A stretch of DNA of 5,177 nucleotides, taken from Thermoplasmata archaeon. GTDB taxonomy: Archaea > Thermoplasmatota > E2 > DHVEG-1. The notes under the pieces are model-generated. The model had not been told where the DNA came from and searched no databases. It saw nothing but the letters and a program-made list of their open reading frames with translations. Shown here in pieces: positions 1 to 5,054 of the stretch (the first letter of the stretch is position 1; each line of letters opens with the position of its first letter). The position numbers and the translations under genes were made by a program. Where the stretch lies: the NCBI GenBank assembly GCA_030637965.1, contig DAOWFO010000036.1, forward strand, positions 1 through 5,177, given 5' to 3'.

Positions 1-828
1 ATACTTTGAATTTTTTCTAACTTGTTTAATGAAATCAAAACCAGCATTTGGATCTAACTTTCCATCACGCATGAATTCAATATCCGCTATAATTCCAAGA
101 ACATATTTCTTATATTTGTTATATAGCTCAATACCCTCCTCGAATGTTTGAGCAATTAGGATTTTCGGTCTAGTTCTCCTTCTTAGAAGTCTTTGCATTT
201 CATTGAGATCCTCAGATAAAGATCTCCTTGTCTGTTGTACGATTTCAGTATAAATAATAGGTAGAAACATAGAATAATATCTAATTGAATCTTCTACCAT
301 TATCAATACTTGTACATTCCCATTAATTGTATCATAGGGGGCATTAATGCTATCTTCAATATATTTTATAATGGATAAGAAAAGTGTTGAATCCCCGGTC
401 CAATAAAATACTTTATCAATTCCCTCCCCGGTTTTCTGTTTTTTAATATGTGAAATATCTGCAATATCTGTTGCAAGAAGAATAACTGGCAAATTATCAT
501 GGATTGCCTTTATTTCTTCGCCAAACTTATATGGATCCATTCCAATATTTTTTGACATTGTAATAACAAGATCGTATGAGTTGTCTTTTAGTTTTAATAA
601 AGCGTTTTTTCCAGAATTTACCCGGGTTACACGAGGCGGAGAACTGAGTAATAAATGTTGATATTGCCCTGTTACTAATTCTGAGATAAGTCCTTCTTCT
701 TCTATAATAAATGAATCATAAAGGCTTGAAACAATTAAAATTTCTCTTACCTTAAACGGCATCAAATCATGATAGGTTTTACCTTTTAGTGCTGTTTCCA
801 TTTTAGACTCTTTATGTTCATCTGACAT
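1..828 (-). CDS. PEP-synthase-associated double receiver-domain protein, N-terminal part (runs off left edge)
   Basis: An open frame of 276 codons starts at ATG 828-826 and is still open at base 1, so only the N-terminus is present. Residues about 26-160 form a first receiver-like domain (REILIVSSLYDSF near 28-40, LVITM at 87-91, LPVILLAT at 113-120). Residues about 172-276 form a second one, opening VLIMVEDSIRYYS (174-186, acidic pair E179 D180) and continuing PKILIAQTFEEG to IADIEF, where D249 is the likely phosphoacceptor; an insertion (about 185-218, basic RRLLRRR-like stretch) splits it. From memory, this order and the phrases KVREIL-SSLYD and VEDSIRYYS match large bacterial proteins that carry a C-terminal PEP/pyruvate-binding (PEP synthase or PPDK-like) domain. 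That domain is outside the window, so its presence is inferred. No clear Shine-Dalgarno precedes the ATG. Likely cytoplasmic signalling or control of the PEP-pyruvate node. Transfer from bacteria is plausible. Confidence 0.72.
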   Translation of the reverse strand, partial: MSDEHKESKMETALKGKTYHDLMPFKVREILIVSSLYDSFIIEEEGLISELVTGQYQHLLLSSPPRVTRVNSGKNALLKLKDNSYDLVITMSKNIGMDPYKFGEEIKAIHDNLPVILLATDIADISHIKKQKTGEGIDKVFYWTGDSTLFLSIIKYIEDSINAPYDTINGNVQVLIMVEDSIRYYSMFLPIIYTEIVQQTRRSLSEDLNEMQRLLRRRTRPKILIAQTFEEGIELYNKYKKYVLGIIADIEFMRDGKLDPNAGFDFIKQVRKNSKY

Positions 829-953
829 AATAAAACTGATCTTTTCATTTTCCAGGATTTATCTAGATATCAAAGTTTAAAGATATTATATTTTTCATTA
901 AAAATCAAAAATTGAAAAAAAGATAAAAAATAAATATAAAAAAATATTTAATA
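829..953 (-). terminator. Poly-T termination region after glutamate dehydrogenase, then weak promoter for next gene
   Basis: Read on the minus strand, the glutamate dehydrogenase stop is followed by several T-runs (plus-strand A-runs between about 911 and 950). This is the usual hairpin-free archaeal terminator. Further down, the complement of 882-895 reads like a TATA box (AAAATATAATATC) about 60 bases before the ATG of the receiver-domain gene, with a second AT-rich candidate, TTTAAA, at 876-881. The T-runs and the separate TATA candidates suggest that the two minus-strand genes are transcribed independently. Both assignments rest on composition only. Confidence 0.45.
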
Positions 954-2291
954 TTAAACAAGACCTTGGTCAATCATAGCATCTGCAACTTTAACAAAAC
1001 CTGCGATATTTGCTCCTTTTACATAATTCACGCATTTTCCGTCTTTTCCATATTTAATACAGGCGCTATGAATACTACGCATAATATTATGCAACCTCTC
1101 ATCTACTTCCTCTCTAGTCCAAGTTAATTTTAGGCTGTTTTGAGACATTTCAAGACCACTAGTTGCCACACCGCCTGCATTTGCAGCTTTTCCAAGTCCA
1201 TAAAGTATGTTGGCATCTAAAAATATATCTACTCCTTCTGGTACTGTAGGCATGTTTGCTCCTTCTGATACGCAAATACATCCATTATCAACTAGTTTTT
1301 TTGCATCTTCTTTACTTATTTCATTCTGTGTGGCAGACGGAAATGCTATATCACATGGAATATGCCATGGCCGTTTATTAGAAACATATTCAACACCATA
1401 TTTTTCAGAATATTCCTGAATTCTTCCTCTTTTTATATTCTTGAGCTCCATTACGTATGCTAGTTTTTTCTCATCTATTCCATCAGGATCATAAATCATT
1501 CCAGATGAGTCTGAAAGAGTTACCGCTTTTGCTCCCAAATGATTCAATTTTTCAATAGTATATTGAGCCACATTTCCTGATCCTGAAACAGTACAAGTTT
1601 TTCCCTTAATCGAACTGTTCCTTGTTTTTAGCATTTCTTCAGCAAAATATACAGCCCCATATCCTGTTGCCTCTGGTCTTATTAAACTTCCCCCCCAGTT
1701 TAATGCTTTTCCTGTTAATATGCCAGTAAACTTATTGCATATTTTTCTATATTGACCAAATAGAAAACCAATTTCACGTCCCCCCACTCCAATATCTCCA
1801 GCTGGAACATCAGTATCTGGACCAATATGCCTATAAAGTTCACTCATGAAGCTCTGACAGAATTTCATAACTTCATTATCAGATTTTCCTTTAGGGTCAA
1901 AATTTGATCCTCCTTTTCCCCCACCCATTGGTAGAGTTGTCAGACTGTTCTTGAAAACCTGTTCAAAAGCTAAGAATTTTAAAATACTTAAATTAACACT
2001 GGGATGAAATCTAAGACCTCCTTTATAAGGACCAATTGCGCTATTCATTTGAATACGGTAACCTCTGTTTATTTGAATTTCCCCGTTATCATCTAACCAA
2101 GGAACACGAAACATAACAATCCTTTCTGGCTCTGCGATTCTTTCCAAAATTTTTGCTTTTTTATATCGGGGATTTTTCTCAATAAAAGGAACCACACATT
2201 CAGCTACTTCACGTACTGCCTGGTGAAATTCTTTCTCCCCAGGATTTTTTTCAATAATTTTTTCTATGAATATTTCAACGTTTTTTTCCAT
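954..2291 (-). CDS. gdhA: NADP-type glutamate dehydrogenase, hexameric bacterial-type
   Basis: This complete 445-residue enzyme interconverts 2-oxoglutarate plus ammonium and glutamate in the cytoplasm, and most likely works in ammonia assimilation. Its length is close to E. coli GdhA (447). The glutamate-binding lysines sit at K90 (GPYKGGLRFH) and K114, catalytic K126 is in PMGGGKGG (121-128), catalytic D166 is in DVPAGD (161-166), and R205 is in the LIRPEATG segment. The Rossmann motif is VSGSGNVAQ (235-243), and the second strand ends TLSDSSG (258-264). SDSSG matches NADP-dependent E. coli-type enzymes, so NADP(H) preference is inferred. ANAGGVATSG (370-379) is the conserved C-terminal substrate-site loop. 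The start is firm: GGAGG lies 6 bases before ATG. No frameshift or missing catalytic residue is seen. It is more E. coli-like than the roughly 420-residue enzyme of many hyperthermophilic archaea, so acquisition from bacteria is possible. Confidence 0.97.
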   Translation of the reverse strand: MEKNVEIFIEKIIEKNPGEKEFHQAVREVAECVVPFIEKNPRYKKAKILERIAEPERIVMFRVPWLDDNGEIQINRGYRIQMNSAIGPYKGGLRFHPSVNLSILKFLAFEQVFKNSLTTLPMGGGKGGSNFDPKGKSDNEVMKFCQSFMSELYRHIGPDTDVPAGDIGVGGREIGFLFGQYRKICNKFTGILTGKALNWGGSLIRPEATGYGAVYFAEEMLKTRNSSIKGKTCTVSGSGNVAQYTIEKLNHLGAKAVTLSDSSGMIYDPDGIDEKKLAYVMELKNIKRGRIQEYSEKYGVEYVSNKRPWHIPCDIAFPSATQNEISKEDAKKLVDNGCICVSEGANMPTVPEGVDIFLDANILYGLGKAANAGGVATSGLEMSQNSLKLTWTREEVDERLHNIMRSIHSACIKYGKDGKCVNYVKGANIAGFVKVADAMIDQGLV

Positions 2292-2297
2292 AATATA

Positions 2298-2302
2298 CCT
2301 CC
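2298..2302 (-). promoter_or_regulatory. Ribosome binding site of gdhA
   Basis: The minus strand reads TTGGAGGTATATT before ATG. GGAGG ends 6 bases from the start codon, an ideal spacing, and fixes the glutamate dehydrogenase start at 2291. Confidence 0.85.
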
Positions 2303-2352
2303 AAGTACTGAATTATGACCGTATTTATGACCTCTATTAAAACTTTACTGAT

Positions 2353-2362
2353 GAAATATAAA
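2353..2362 (-). promoter_or_regulatory. Candidate TATA box of gdhA
   Basis: The minus strand reads TTTATATTTC here, preceded by an A-rich stretch that could serve as the TFB-binding element. Transcription would start about 26 bases on, near 2331, leaving a leader of roughly 40 bases containing the GGAGG site. The call is by position and composition only; the surrounding DNA is very AT-rich, so other TATA-like strings exist nearby. Confidence 0.4.
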
Positions 2363-2530
2363 TTATTTTTTAGCCTCTTCCATCTAAAAATTTTAAAAAG
2401 CTTTTAAATATATTAATTTTAATTAAAAAATCATAACAAAGGTTTATTAAAAAAATCTAAAAAAAATTACTCAAGATAAAGGTATATTCAATACTAAATC
2501 ATCCTCTCTACTTTCCAGAGTTAAGCAAAT

Positions 2531-2540
2531 AATATAATAT
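2531..2540 (+). promoter_or_regulatory. Candidate TATA box of the winged-helix operon
   Basis: AATATAATAT is a good TATA-like string about 30 bases before the ribosome binding region of the TTG start. The predicted transcript start, near 2560-2562, would place the GAGG site at the extreme 5' end. Either the leader is very short or the true promoter lies further upstream (AT-rich string near 2480). Confidence 0.35.
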
Positions 2541-2546
2541 AGCTCT

Positions 2547-2555
2547 TGTATTACA
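2547..2555. repeat. Small palindrome TGTA-T-TACA in the promoter of the winged-helix operon
   Basis: TGTATTACA is a perfect 4+4 dyad around a central T. It lies between the TATA candidate and the start codon, where a bound repressor would block initiation. It could be an operator for the adjacent winged-helix protein, but such a short dyad can arise by chance in AT-rich DNA. Confidence 0.25.
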
Positions 2556-2559
2556 TAAT

Positions 2560-2563
2560 GAGG
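2560..2563 (+). promoter_or_regulatory. Ribosome binding site that supports a TTG start
   Basis: GAGG ends 8 bases before TTG 2572. The only nearby in-frame ATG (2584) would be 20 bases away, too far for this site, so the TTG start is preferred. Confidence 0.6.
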
Positions 2564-2571
2564 CGATAAAA

Positions 2572-3015
2572 TTGGGTTTTGAAATGCAGATTGTTAGTAA
2601 TACACCTTTAGTTGGTGAGGTAGATCCCGAAACTGTTGCAAAAAAATTTTTTGAACAGATAGGCTATCTATCTAAAGGTGCAGATCCTACAATCCCTTAC
2701 AAGATGTTTGCAGATTTTTTTATTAAACACCCTACTAAAGCATGGTTTGTGGAAGAGCTTTCAAATGAGTTGAAAACATCAAAACCTACAATATATAGAC
2801 ATCTTAACAAGCTAAAAGGTTTTGATATTCTCGAGGAAATGCAAGTTTTTGATAATACAACTAAACAAAACAAGAAAGCATATCGGTTGAGATATGGAAA
2901 TCTTGAAAAAGCTTGGAACTTTGTTGAGGCGCATATTAAAGTAGCAGTAGAGAATTACAGTAAAACTGTAGAGCATTTACAAAAGCTTATAGATGATCAA
3001 AGGAAGGATATTTAA
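2572..3015 (+). CDS. Winged-helix DNA-binding regulator with C-terminal helical tail
   Basis: This 147-residue protein is likely a cytoplasmic transcription regulator. After a variable N-terminus (1-42), residues about 43-108 look like an ArsR/MarR-type winged helix: helix 1 is YKMFADFFIKHP, helix 2 is FVEELSNELKT, the recognition helix is KPTIYRHLNKLKGF (71-84), and the wing is ILEEMQVFDN through KAYRLRY (86-108). Residues 110-146 are a long amphipathic helix (AWNFVEAHIKVAVENYS onward), suited to dimerisation. No ligand-binding domain or metal cysteines are visible. It begins with TTG at 2572, supported by GAGG 8 bases upstream. Its stop overlaps the next ATG by one base (TAATG), so the two genes are co-transcribed and probably translationally coupled. 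I cannot name the family or its targets; autoregulation is a guess from the promoter dyad. Confidence 0.82.
   Translation: MGFEMQIVSNTPLVGEVDPETVAKKFFEQIGYLSKGADPTIPYKMFADFFIKHPTKAWFVEELSNELKTSKPTIYRHLNKLKGFDILEEMQVFDNTTKQNKKAYRLRYGNLEKAWNFVEAHIKVAVENYSKTVEHLQKLIDDQRKDI
3002..3009 (+). promoter_or_regulatory. Ribosome binding site inside the 3' end of the regulator gene
   Basis: GGAAGGAT lies 5 bases before ATG 3015, inside the last codons of the regulator gene. Together with the TAATG overlap it indicates coupled but independently primed translation of the second gene. Confidence 0.6.
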
Positions 3016-3299
3016 TGAGCAAAAAGGCAGAAATGGAAGTTACCGTTGGATCAGAATATAAAATAATGTCCCTTGGTGGAAAAGAGAATGTTCTAGAAAG
3101 TGAAGGGATATTCGAAGGATATGCTACAATTGGCATGGATGAAATTGGATTGTTGATGAGACTCAATGAAAAATATGGCGATATGAATGGCAAAATTAGA
3201 ATCGTTCCTTTGCATGTAATTCTTGCAATTGATGTGCTAGATGCGAAACCTGACGATGATAGTGAGGATGATAAAGAAATGCCTCATTATGTGGGATAA
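3015..3299 (+). CDS. Conserved-looking 94-residue protein, possible small beta-barrel with acidic tail
   Basis: I do not recognise a characterised family. Residues 7-77 alternate like beta-strands: MEVTVGSEYKIMSL, VLESEGIFEGYATIG, EIGLLMRLNEKYG, GKIRIVPLHVILAIDVLDA. Five or so short strands with glycine turns (G12, G21 G22, G31, G35, G40) resemble an SH3-like or Sm-like small barrel, and the EGIFEGYATIG segment recalls the first Sm motif. This is inference from pattern only; the typical RG of the second Sm motif is absent. The tail (79-88, PDDDSEDDKE) is strongly acidic and probably disordered. There is no signal peptide, membrane segment or cysteine. It overlaps the winged-helix gene by one base, so a role as a partner or effector of that regulator, or in nucleic-acid binding, is plausible but unproven. 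Good codon structure, coupling and an SD site make the gene itself secure. Confidence 0.8.
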   Translation: MSKKAEMEVTVGSEYKIMSLGGKENVLESEGIFEGYATIGMDEIGLLMRLNEKYGDMNGKIRIVPLHVILAIDVLDAKPDDDSEDDKEMPHYVG

Positions 3300-3340
3300 A
3301 GTGAATTATAGCATAATAATATTTATACATTCAATTAAAA

Positions 3341-3354
3341 TTTTTCTTATTTTT
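3341..3354 (+). terminator. Poly-T terminator of the winged-helix operon
   Basis: The plus strand carries TTTTTCTTATTTTT about 40 bases after the second gene's stop. A T-rich run without a stable hairpin is the usual archaeal termination signal. Confidence 0.55.
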
Positions 3355-3399
3355 GAAAAAATGATAAAACTTTATTTATTCAAAGGCCATTACAATTAA

Positions 3400-3581
3400 T
3401 GTTGGGGGAATTTAGACAAATAAAATATCTTCATATTACTAACTCGATTCCTCAAAGGTGATATATTGGAGTATTTAGGTGTTGTGGGTATGGAAGGACC
3501 TAAACACAAAACACATATGATATGTTTAATAAAAATGTCAGATTCCCCCACAAAACTAAAAGTACTAATAAATTCTTTTTT
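3400..3581 (+). ncRNA. Candidate structured RNA (strand uncertain, plus preferred)
   Basis: The arms 3403-3418 and 3536-3550 pair over 15 base pairs with one T-G wobble and one bulged A (A3414): TGGGGGAAT pairs with ATTCCCCCA, then TT with AG, then GACA with TGTC. Inside them, 3471-3480 (GTATTTAGGT) pairs with 3498-3507 (ACCTAAACAC) with a single A-C mismatch around a 17-base loop. Two weaker 5-bp hairpins flank it (3425-3429 with 3460-3464; 3513-3517 with 3521-3525). On the plus strand a TATA-like CTTTATTTATT at about 3370-3380 predicts a start near 3400, just before the closing stem, and a T6 at 3576-3581 could end the transcript. I recognise no known RNA family. A decayed mobile-element remnant or coincidence with the overlapping small ORF remains possible. 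Confidence 0.35.
3403..3550. repeat. Long-range inverted repeat, imperfect 15-bp arms
   Basis: TGGGGGAATTTAGACA (3403-3418) is the inverted partner of TGTCAGATTCCCCCA (3536-3550), with a perfect 9-bp outer part. The G5/C5 core stands out in this AT-rich DNA. No obvious direct duplication flanks the arms, so an insertion-sequence origin is not supported. Confidence 0.7.
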
Positions 3582-3585
3582 GTAA
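3466..3585 (+). CDS. Possible 39-residue small protein, unknown function
   Basis: A TTG-started frame of 39 codons ends at TAA 3583-3585. In favour: AAAGGTGAT just upstream matches the 3' half of the consensus AGGAGGTGAT, at the register that puts a GGAGG 7 bases from the start, and a TATA-like AAATAAAATATC (3419-3430) would give a leader of about 15 bases. The product begins LEYLGVVGMEGPKHKTHM (first residue Met in vivo) and ends KLKVLINSFL; it has no clear membrane segment or domain. Against: it lies wholly within the inverted-repeat structure, the start is not ATG, and short ORFs are common by chance. This and the structured RNA are competing readings, or the hairpins may regulate it. Confidence 0.3.
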   Translation: MEYLGVVGMEGPKHKTHMICLIKMSDSPTKLKVLINSFL

Positions 3586-3608
3586 TTATCCATACTGCGC
3601 ACTTTATG

Positions 3609-3614
3609 AAAAAA
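3609..3614 (-). terminator. Candidate poly-T terminator of orc1/cdc6
   Basis: The minus strand reads TTATTTTTTCAT starting about 12 bases after the orc1/cdc6 stop codon. The run is short (T6) and not hairpin-backed, as is usual for archaea. Confidence 0.4.
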
Positions 3615-3626
3615 TAACTTAATGAT

Positions 3627-4892
3627 CTATACAAGACGCGTTTGTCCTCGGATTTTATAATTTGTGAGTTCCTTGAAAACATCATCTTCTTTTAGAACAT
3701 TTATAATTTCATCTGAGGATGATGATGTTTTAATCTCTCTTGTTCTCCCATATCGTCCCTTTGAAATAACTCTGGCAGTGATAATACCTAGCATATCTAA
3801 TTCAGAAATCAAATCTGCGACTCTTCTTTGAGTTAATGAATCTGTTCTAGTTTTCTTGCAGAGATCCTTGTATATCTCGTATACTTCCCCCGTGGTTATA
3901 ACACCTGCCATACCTGCCTTTTTATTTTGTTTTTCTTGCAAAATAATTGCCAATAAAATCGTCTTTGATTGAGCGGGTAATGTTCGAACAACTTCCAATA
4001 TACGGTCAATCTCAATCTTATTTTGTGCTAATCTAACAAATTTTTTAGTTATTTTATGAACTCCATTTCGTTCTGCAAGTTCTGCCGATATTCTTAATAG
4101 ATCAAGGGCTCTACGAGCATCACCATGTTCTTGAGCTGCAAGTGCGGAGCATAATGGAATTACTTCATCGTCCATTGAACTTGGTTTTAGCGCTATATCT
4201 ACACGTTGTTTTAATATATCTTGCAATTCTCTGGCATCATATGGAGGGAAAATCATGTTTTCCTCACCAAGACTAGATTTTACCCTTGGATCCAGGAATT
4301 CAGTAAATTTCAAGTCATTTGAAATACCAACAATAGATACTTTTGCTTTTTTCAAATCATTATTAATTCTTGATAAACTATAGAGTGCCTCATCTCCCTT
4401 AATTTTATCAACTTCGTCAAGTATAATAACCGAAACTCCTCCATTTTTATCCATCATCTGTATTAATTTTGAATATACTTCATCAGTTGGCCATCCAGTA
4501 AATGGTATACGTTCGGACCATTCATTAATAAAATGATTTGCTATATTTTGAAGGAGTCGGTACTGTGTATCTACAATTTCACAATTGACATATATATAGT
4601 TTATACGCTTACCCGTTTCTCTGCTCTTTTTTAAAAGTTTTTTCCCAACATATTTCGTTACTGCTGTTTTCCCCGTTCCTGTTTTTCCGTAAATGAATAC
4701 ATTTGATGGCGTTTCACCTCTTAATGCAGGTACCATTACTGAGGCAATGTCATTTATCTCATTACTTCTATGTAGAAGGATTTCAGGCATATATGTTGGT
4801 CTCATTGCTTCCCTATCTAAAAATAATCCTTCGGATTTCAATAACCTTCCAAATATATCACTATTTACTGCATTTCTACTAAAATTTCTCAC
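3627..4892 (-). CDS. orc1/cdc6: Orc1/Cdc6 replication initiator (AAA+ ATPase)
   Basis: This 421-residue protein binds origin repeats and helps load the MCM helicase. The AAA+ core (about 40-290) has Walker A GKTGTGKT (69-76), Walker B VIILDE (155-160), sensor 1 VGISND (188-193) and sensor 2 in GDARRALDLLR (257-267), the hallmark arginine region of Orc1/Cdc6. The C-terminal winged helix (about 300-395) includes TTGEVYEIYKDLC, RRVADLISELDMLGII (356-371) and a basic wing SKGRYGRTREIK (377-388) that would contact DNA. Length is normal (about 400) and all key motifs are intact. The start is GTG 4892: an in-frame stop lies upstream with no other start between, and the next ATG would cut into the domain start at residue 30. 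A TATA-like box 27 bases upstream points to a leaderless or nearly leaderless message. The adjacent ORB-like repeats suggest that it acts at its own origin. Confidence 0.97.
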   Translation of the reverse strand: MRNFSRNAVNSDIFGRLLKSEGLFLDREAMRPTYMPEILLHRSNEINDIASVMVPALRGETPSNVFIYGKTGTGKTAVTKYVGKKLLKKSRETGKRINYIYVNCEIVDTQYRLLQNIANHFINEWSERIPFTGWPTDEVYSKLIQMMDKNGGVSVIILDEVDKIKGDEALYSLSRINNDLKKAKVSIVGISNDLKFTEFLDPRVKSSLGEENMIFPPYDARELQDILKQRVDIALKPSSMDDEVIPLCSALAAQEHGDARRALDLLRISAELAERNGVHKITKKFVRLAQNKIEIDRILEVVRTLPAQSKTILLAIILQEKQNKKAGMAGVITTGEVYEIYKDLCKKTRTDSLTQRRVADLISELDMLGIITARVISKGRYGRTREIKTSSSSDEIINVLKEDDVFKELTNYKIRGQTRLV

Positions 4893-4915
4893 CCCTCCCC
4901 ATAATTGGTTATTGC

Positions 4916-4923
4916 ATATTTAA
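4916..4923 (-). promoter_or_regulatory. TATA box of orc1/cdc6, predicting a leaderless message
   Basis: The minus strand reads TTAAATAT, centred about 27 bases before the GTG start at 4892. This is the usual TATA-to-start distance in archaea, so transcription would begin at or next to the start codon. A GGGGAGGG run abuts the GTG and is too close to act as a Shine-Dalgarno. Confidence 0.5.
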
Positions 4924-4947
4924 CATTATGTATTTGAACTGTTTTTA

Positions 4948-4995
4948 CCCTTTATTTTTCTTCTGTTGGAGATAATAAAGGGGGAGGCCTTTATT
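4948..4995. repeat. Triple AATAAAGG/CCTTTATT inverted repeat
   Basis: CCCTTTATT (4948-4956) is the perfect inverse of AATAAAGGG (4974-4982), with 17 bases between. AATAAAGG (4974-4981) is in turn the perfect inverse of CCTTTATT (4988-4995), with GGGAGG between. The middle copy can therefore pair with either neighbour. Confidence 0.8.
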
Positions 4996-5007
4996 TCCTG
5001 TGGAAGA
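4948..5007. other. Candidate replication origin: inverted pair of ORB-like elements
   Basis: Two related strings face each other upstream of orc1/cdc6. The plus-strand copy (4959-4984) reads TCTTC-TGTT-GGA-GATAATAAAGG and runs into GGGGG. The minus-strand copy (complement of 4988-5007) reads TCTTC-CACA-GGA-AATAAAGG. Between them is GGGAGG. The outer copy centres on TTCC-TGT-GGAA, a dyad close to the TTCC-GTGGAA core known for archaeal origin recognition boxes, and the inner copy has the A-rich spacer and G-run typical of those boxes. A third AATAAAGGG arm faces left (complement of 4948-4956). Dyad, G-string, opposed orientation and position beside an initiator gene together support an origin; replication itself is not shown. 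Confidence 0.55.
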
Positions 5008-5030
5008 TTGTACAGTAGGTGTGACATCCT

Positions 5031-5050
5031 CTCAGGCATAAATGCCTGAG
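5031..5050. repeat. Subterminal hairpin of the insertion sequence
   Basis: CTCAGGCAT and ATGCCTGAG are perfect inverses separated by AA, folding as an 8-bp stem with a four-base loop. TnpA of this family recognises such single-stranded hairpins near the element ends. The stem is GC-rich compared with its surroundings. Confidence 0.85.
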
Positions 5051-5054
5051 CTTC

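Larger units (their letters stand above)
2292..2571. other. Divergent intergenic region between gdhA and the winged-helix operon
   Basis: These 280 bases separate two diverging genes. They hold the gdhA promoter and ribosome binding site on the left and the regulator promoter on the right. The middle (about 2380-2470) is almost pure A+T, with a short palindrome AAAAGCTTTT near 2395-2405. I see no RNA gene or convincing ORF. A regulator encoded beside a shared control region could act on both sides, but no direct sequence link shows this. Confidence 0.6.
3300..3626. other. Convergent intergenic region with nested inverted repeats
   Basis: These 327 bases lie between the converging regulator operon and orc1/cdc6. 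The left third is terminator and AT-rich DNA with several TATA-like strings (near 3319-3326 and 3368-3380). The middle (3400-3581) carries a long inverted repeat enclosing smaller hairpins, plus a 39-codon ORF. The right end holds a minus-strand T6 (plus-strand A-run 3609-3614) that would serve as the orc1/cdc6 terminator. No tRNA or rRNA is visible. Confidence 0.6.

Noticed and set aside
1207..1419. 70-codon plus-strand ORF opposite gdhA
   Set aside because: It is antisense to a conserved enzyme, has no recognisable domain, and is explained as a shadow frame.
2584..2586. ATG as the start of the winged-helix gene
   Set aside because: It is 20 bases from the GAGG site, while TTG 2572 has an 8-base spacing.
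2987..3193. 68-codon minus-strand ORF opposite the winged-helix operon
   Set aside because: It overlaps two well-supported genes in antisense and has a low-complexity serine/proline-rich product.
3399..3461. 20-codon ATG ORF (MLGEFRQIKYLHI...) just before the 39-codon ORF
   Set aside because: It is very short, and its AAAGG is 12 bases from the ATG. It could be a leader peptide but nothing distinguishes it from chance.
3396..3685. Two overlapping minus-strand ORFs (68 and 61 codons) downstream of orc1/cdc6
   Set aside because: Neither has a convincing ribosome site or domain. One runs into the orc1/cdc6 3' end, and the rest of the region is better explained by the inverted repeats.
4693..4923. 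76-codon plus-strand ORF opposite the orc1/cdc6 5' end
   Set aside because: It is antisense to the Walker A region of the initiator, a shadow frame.
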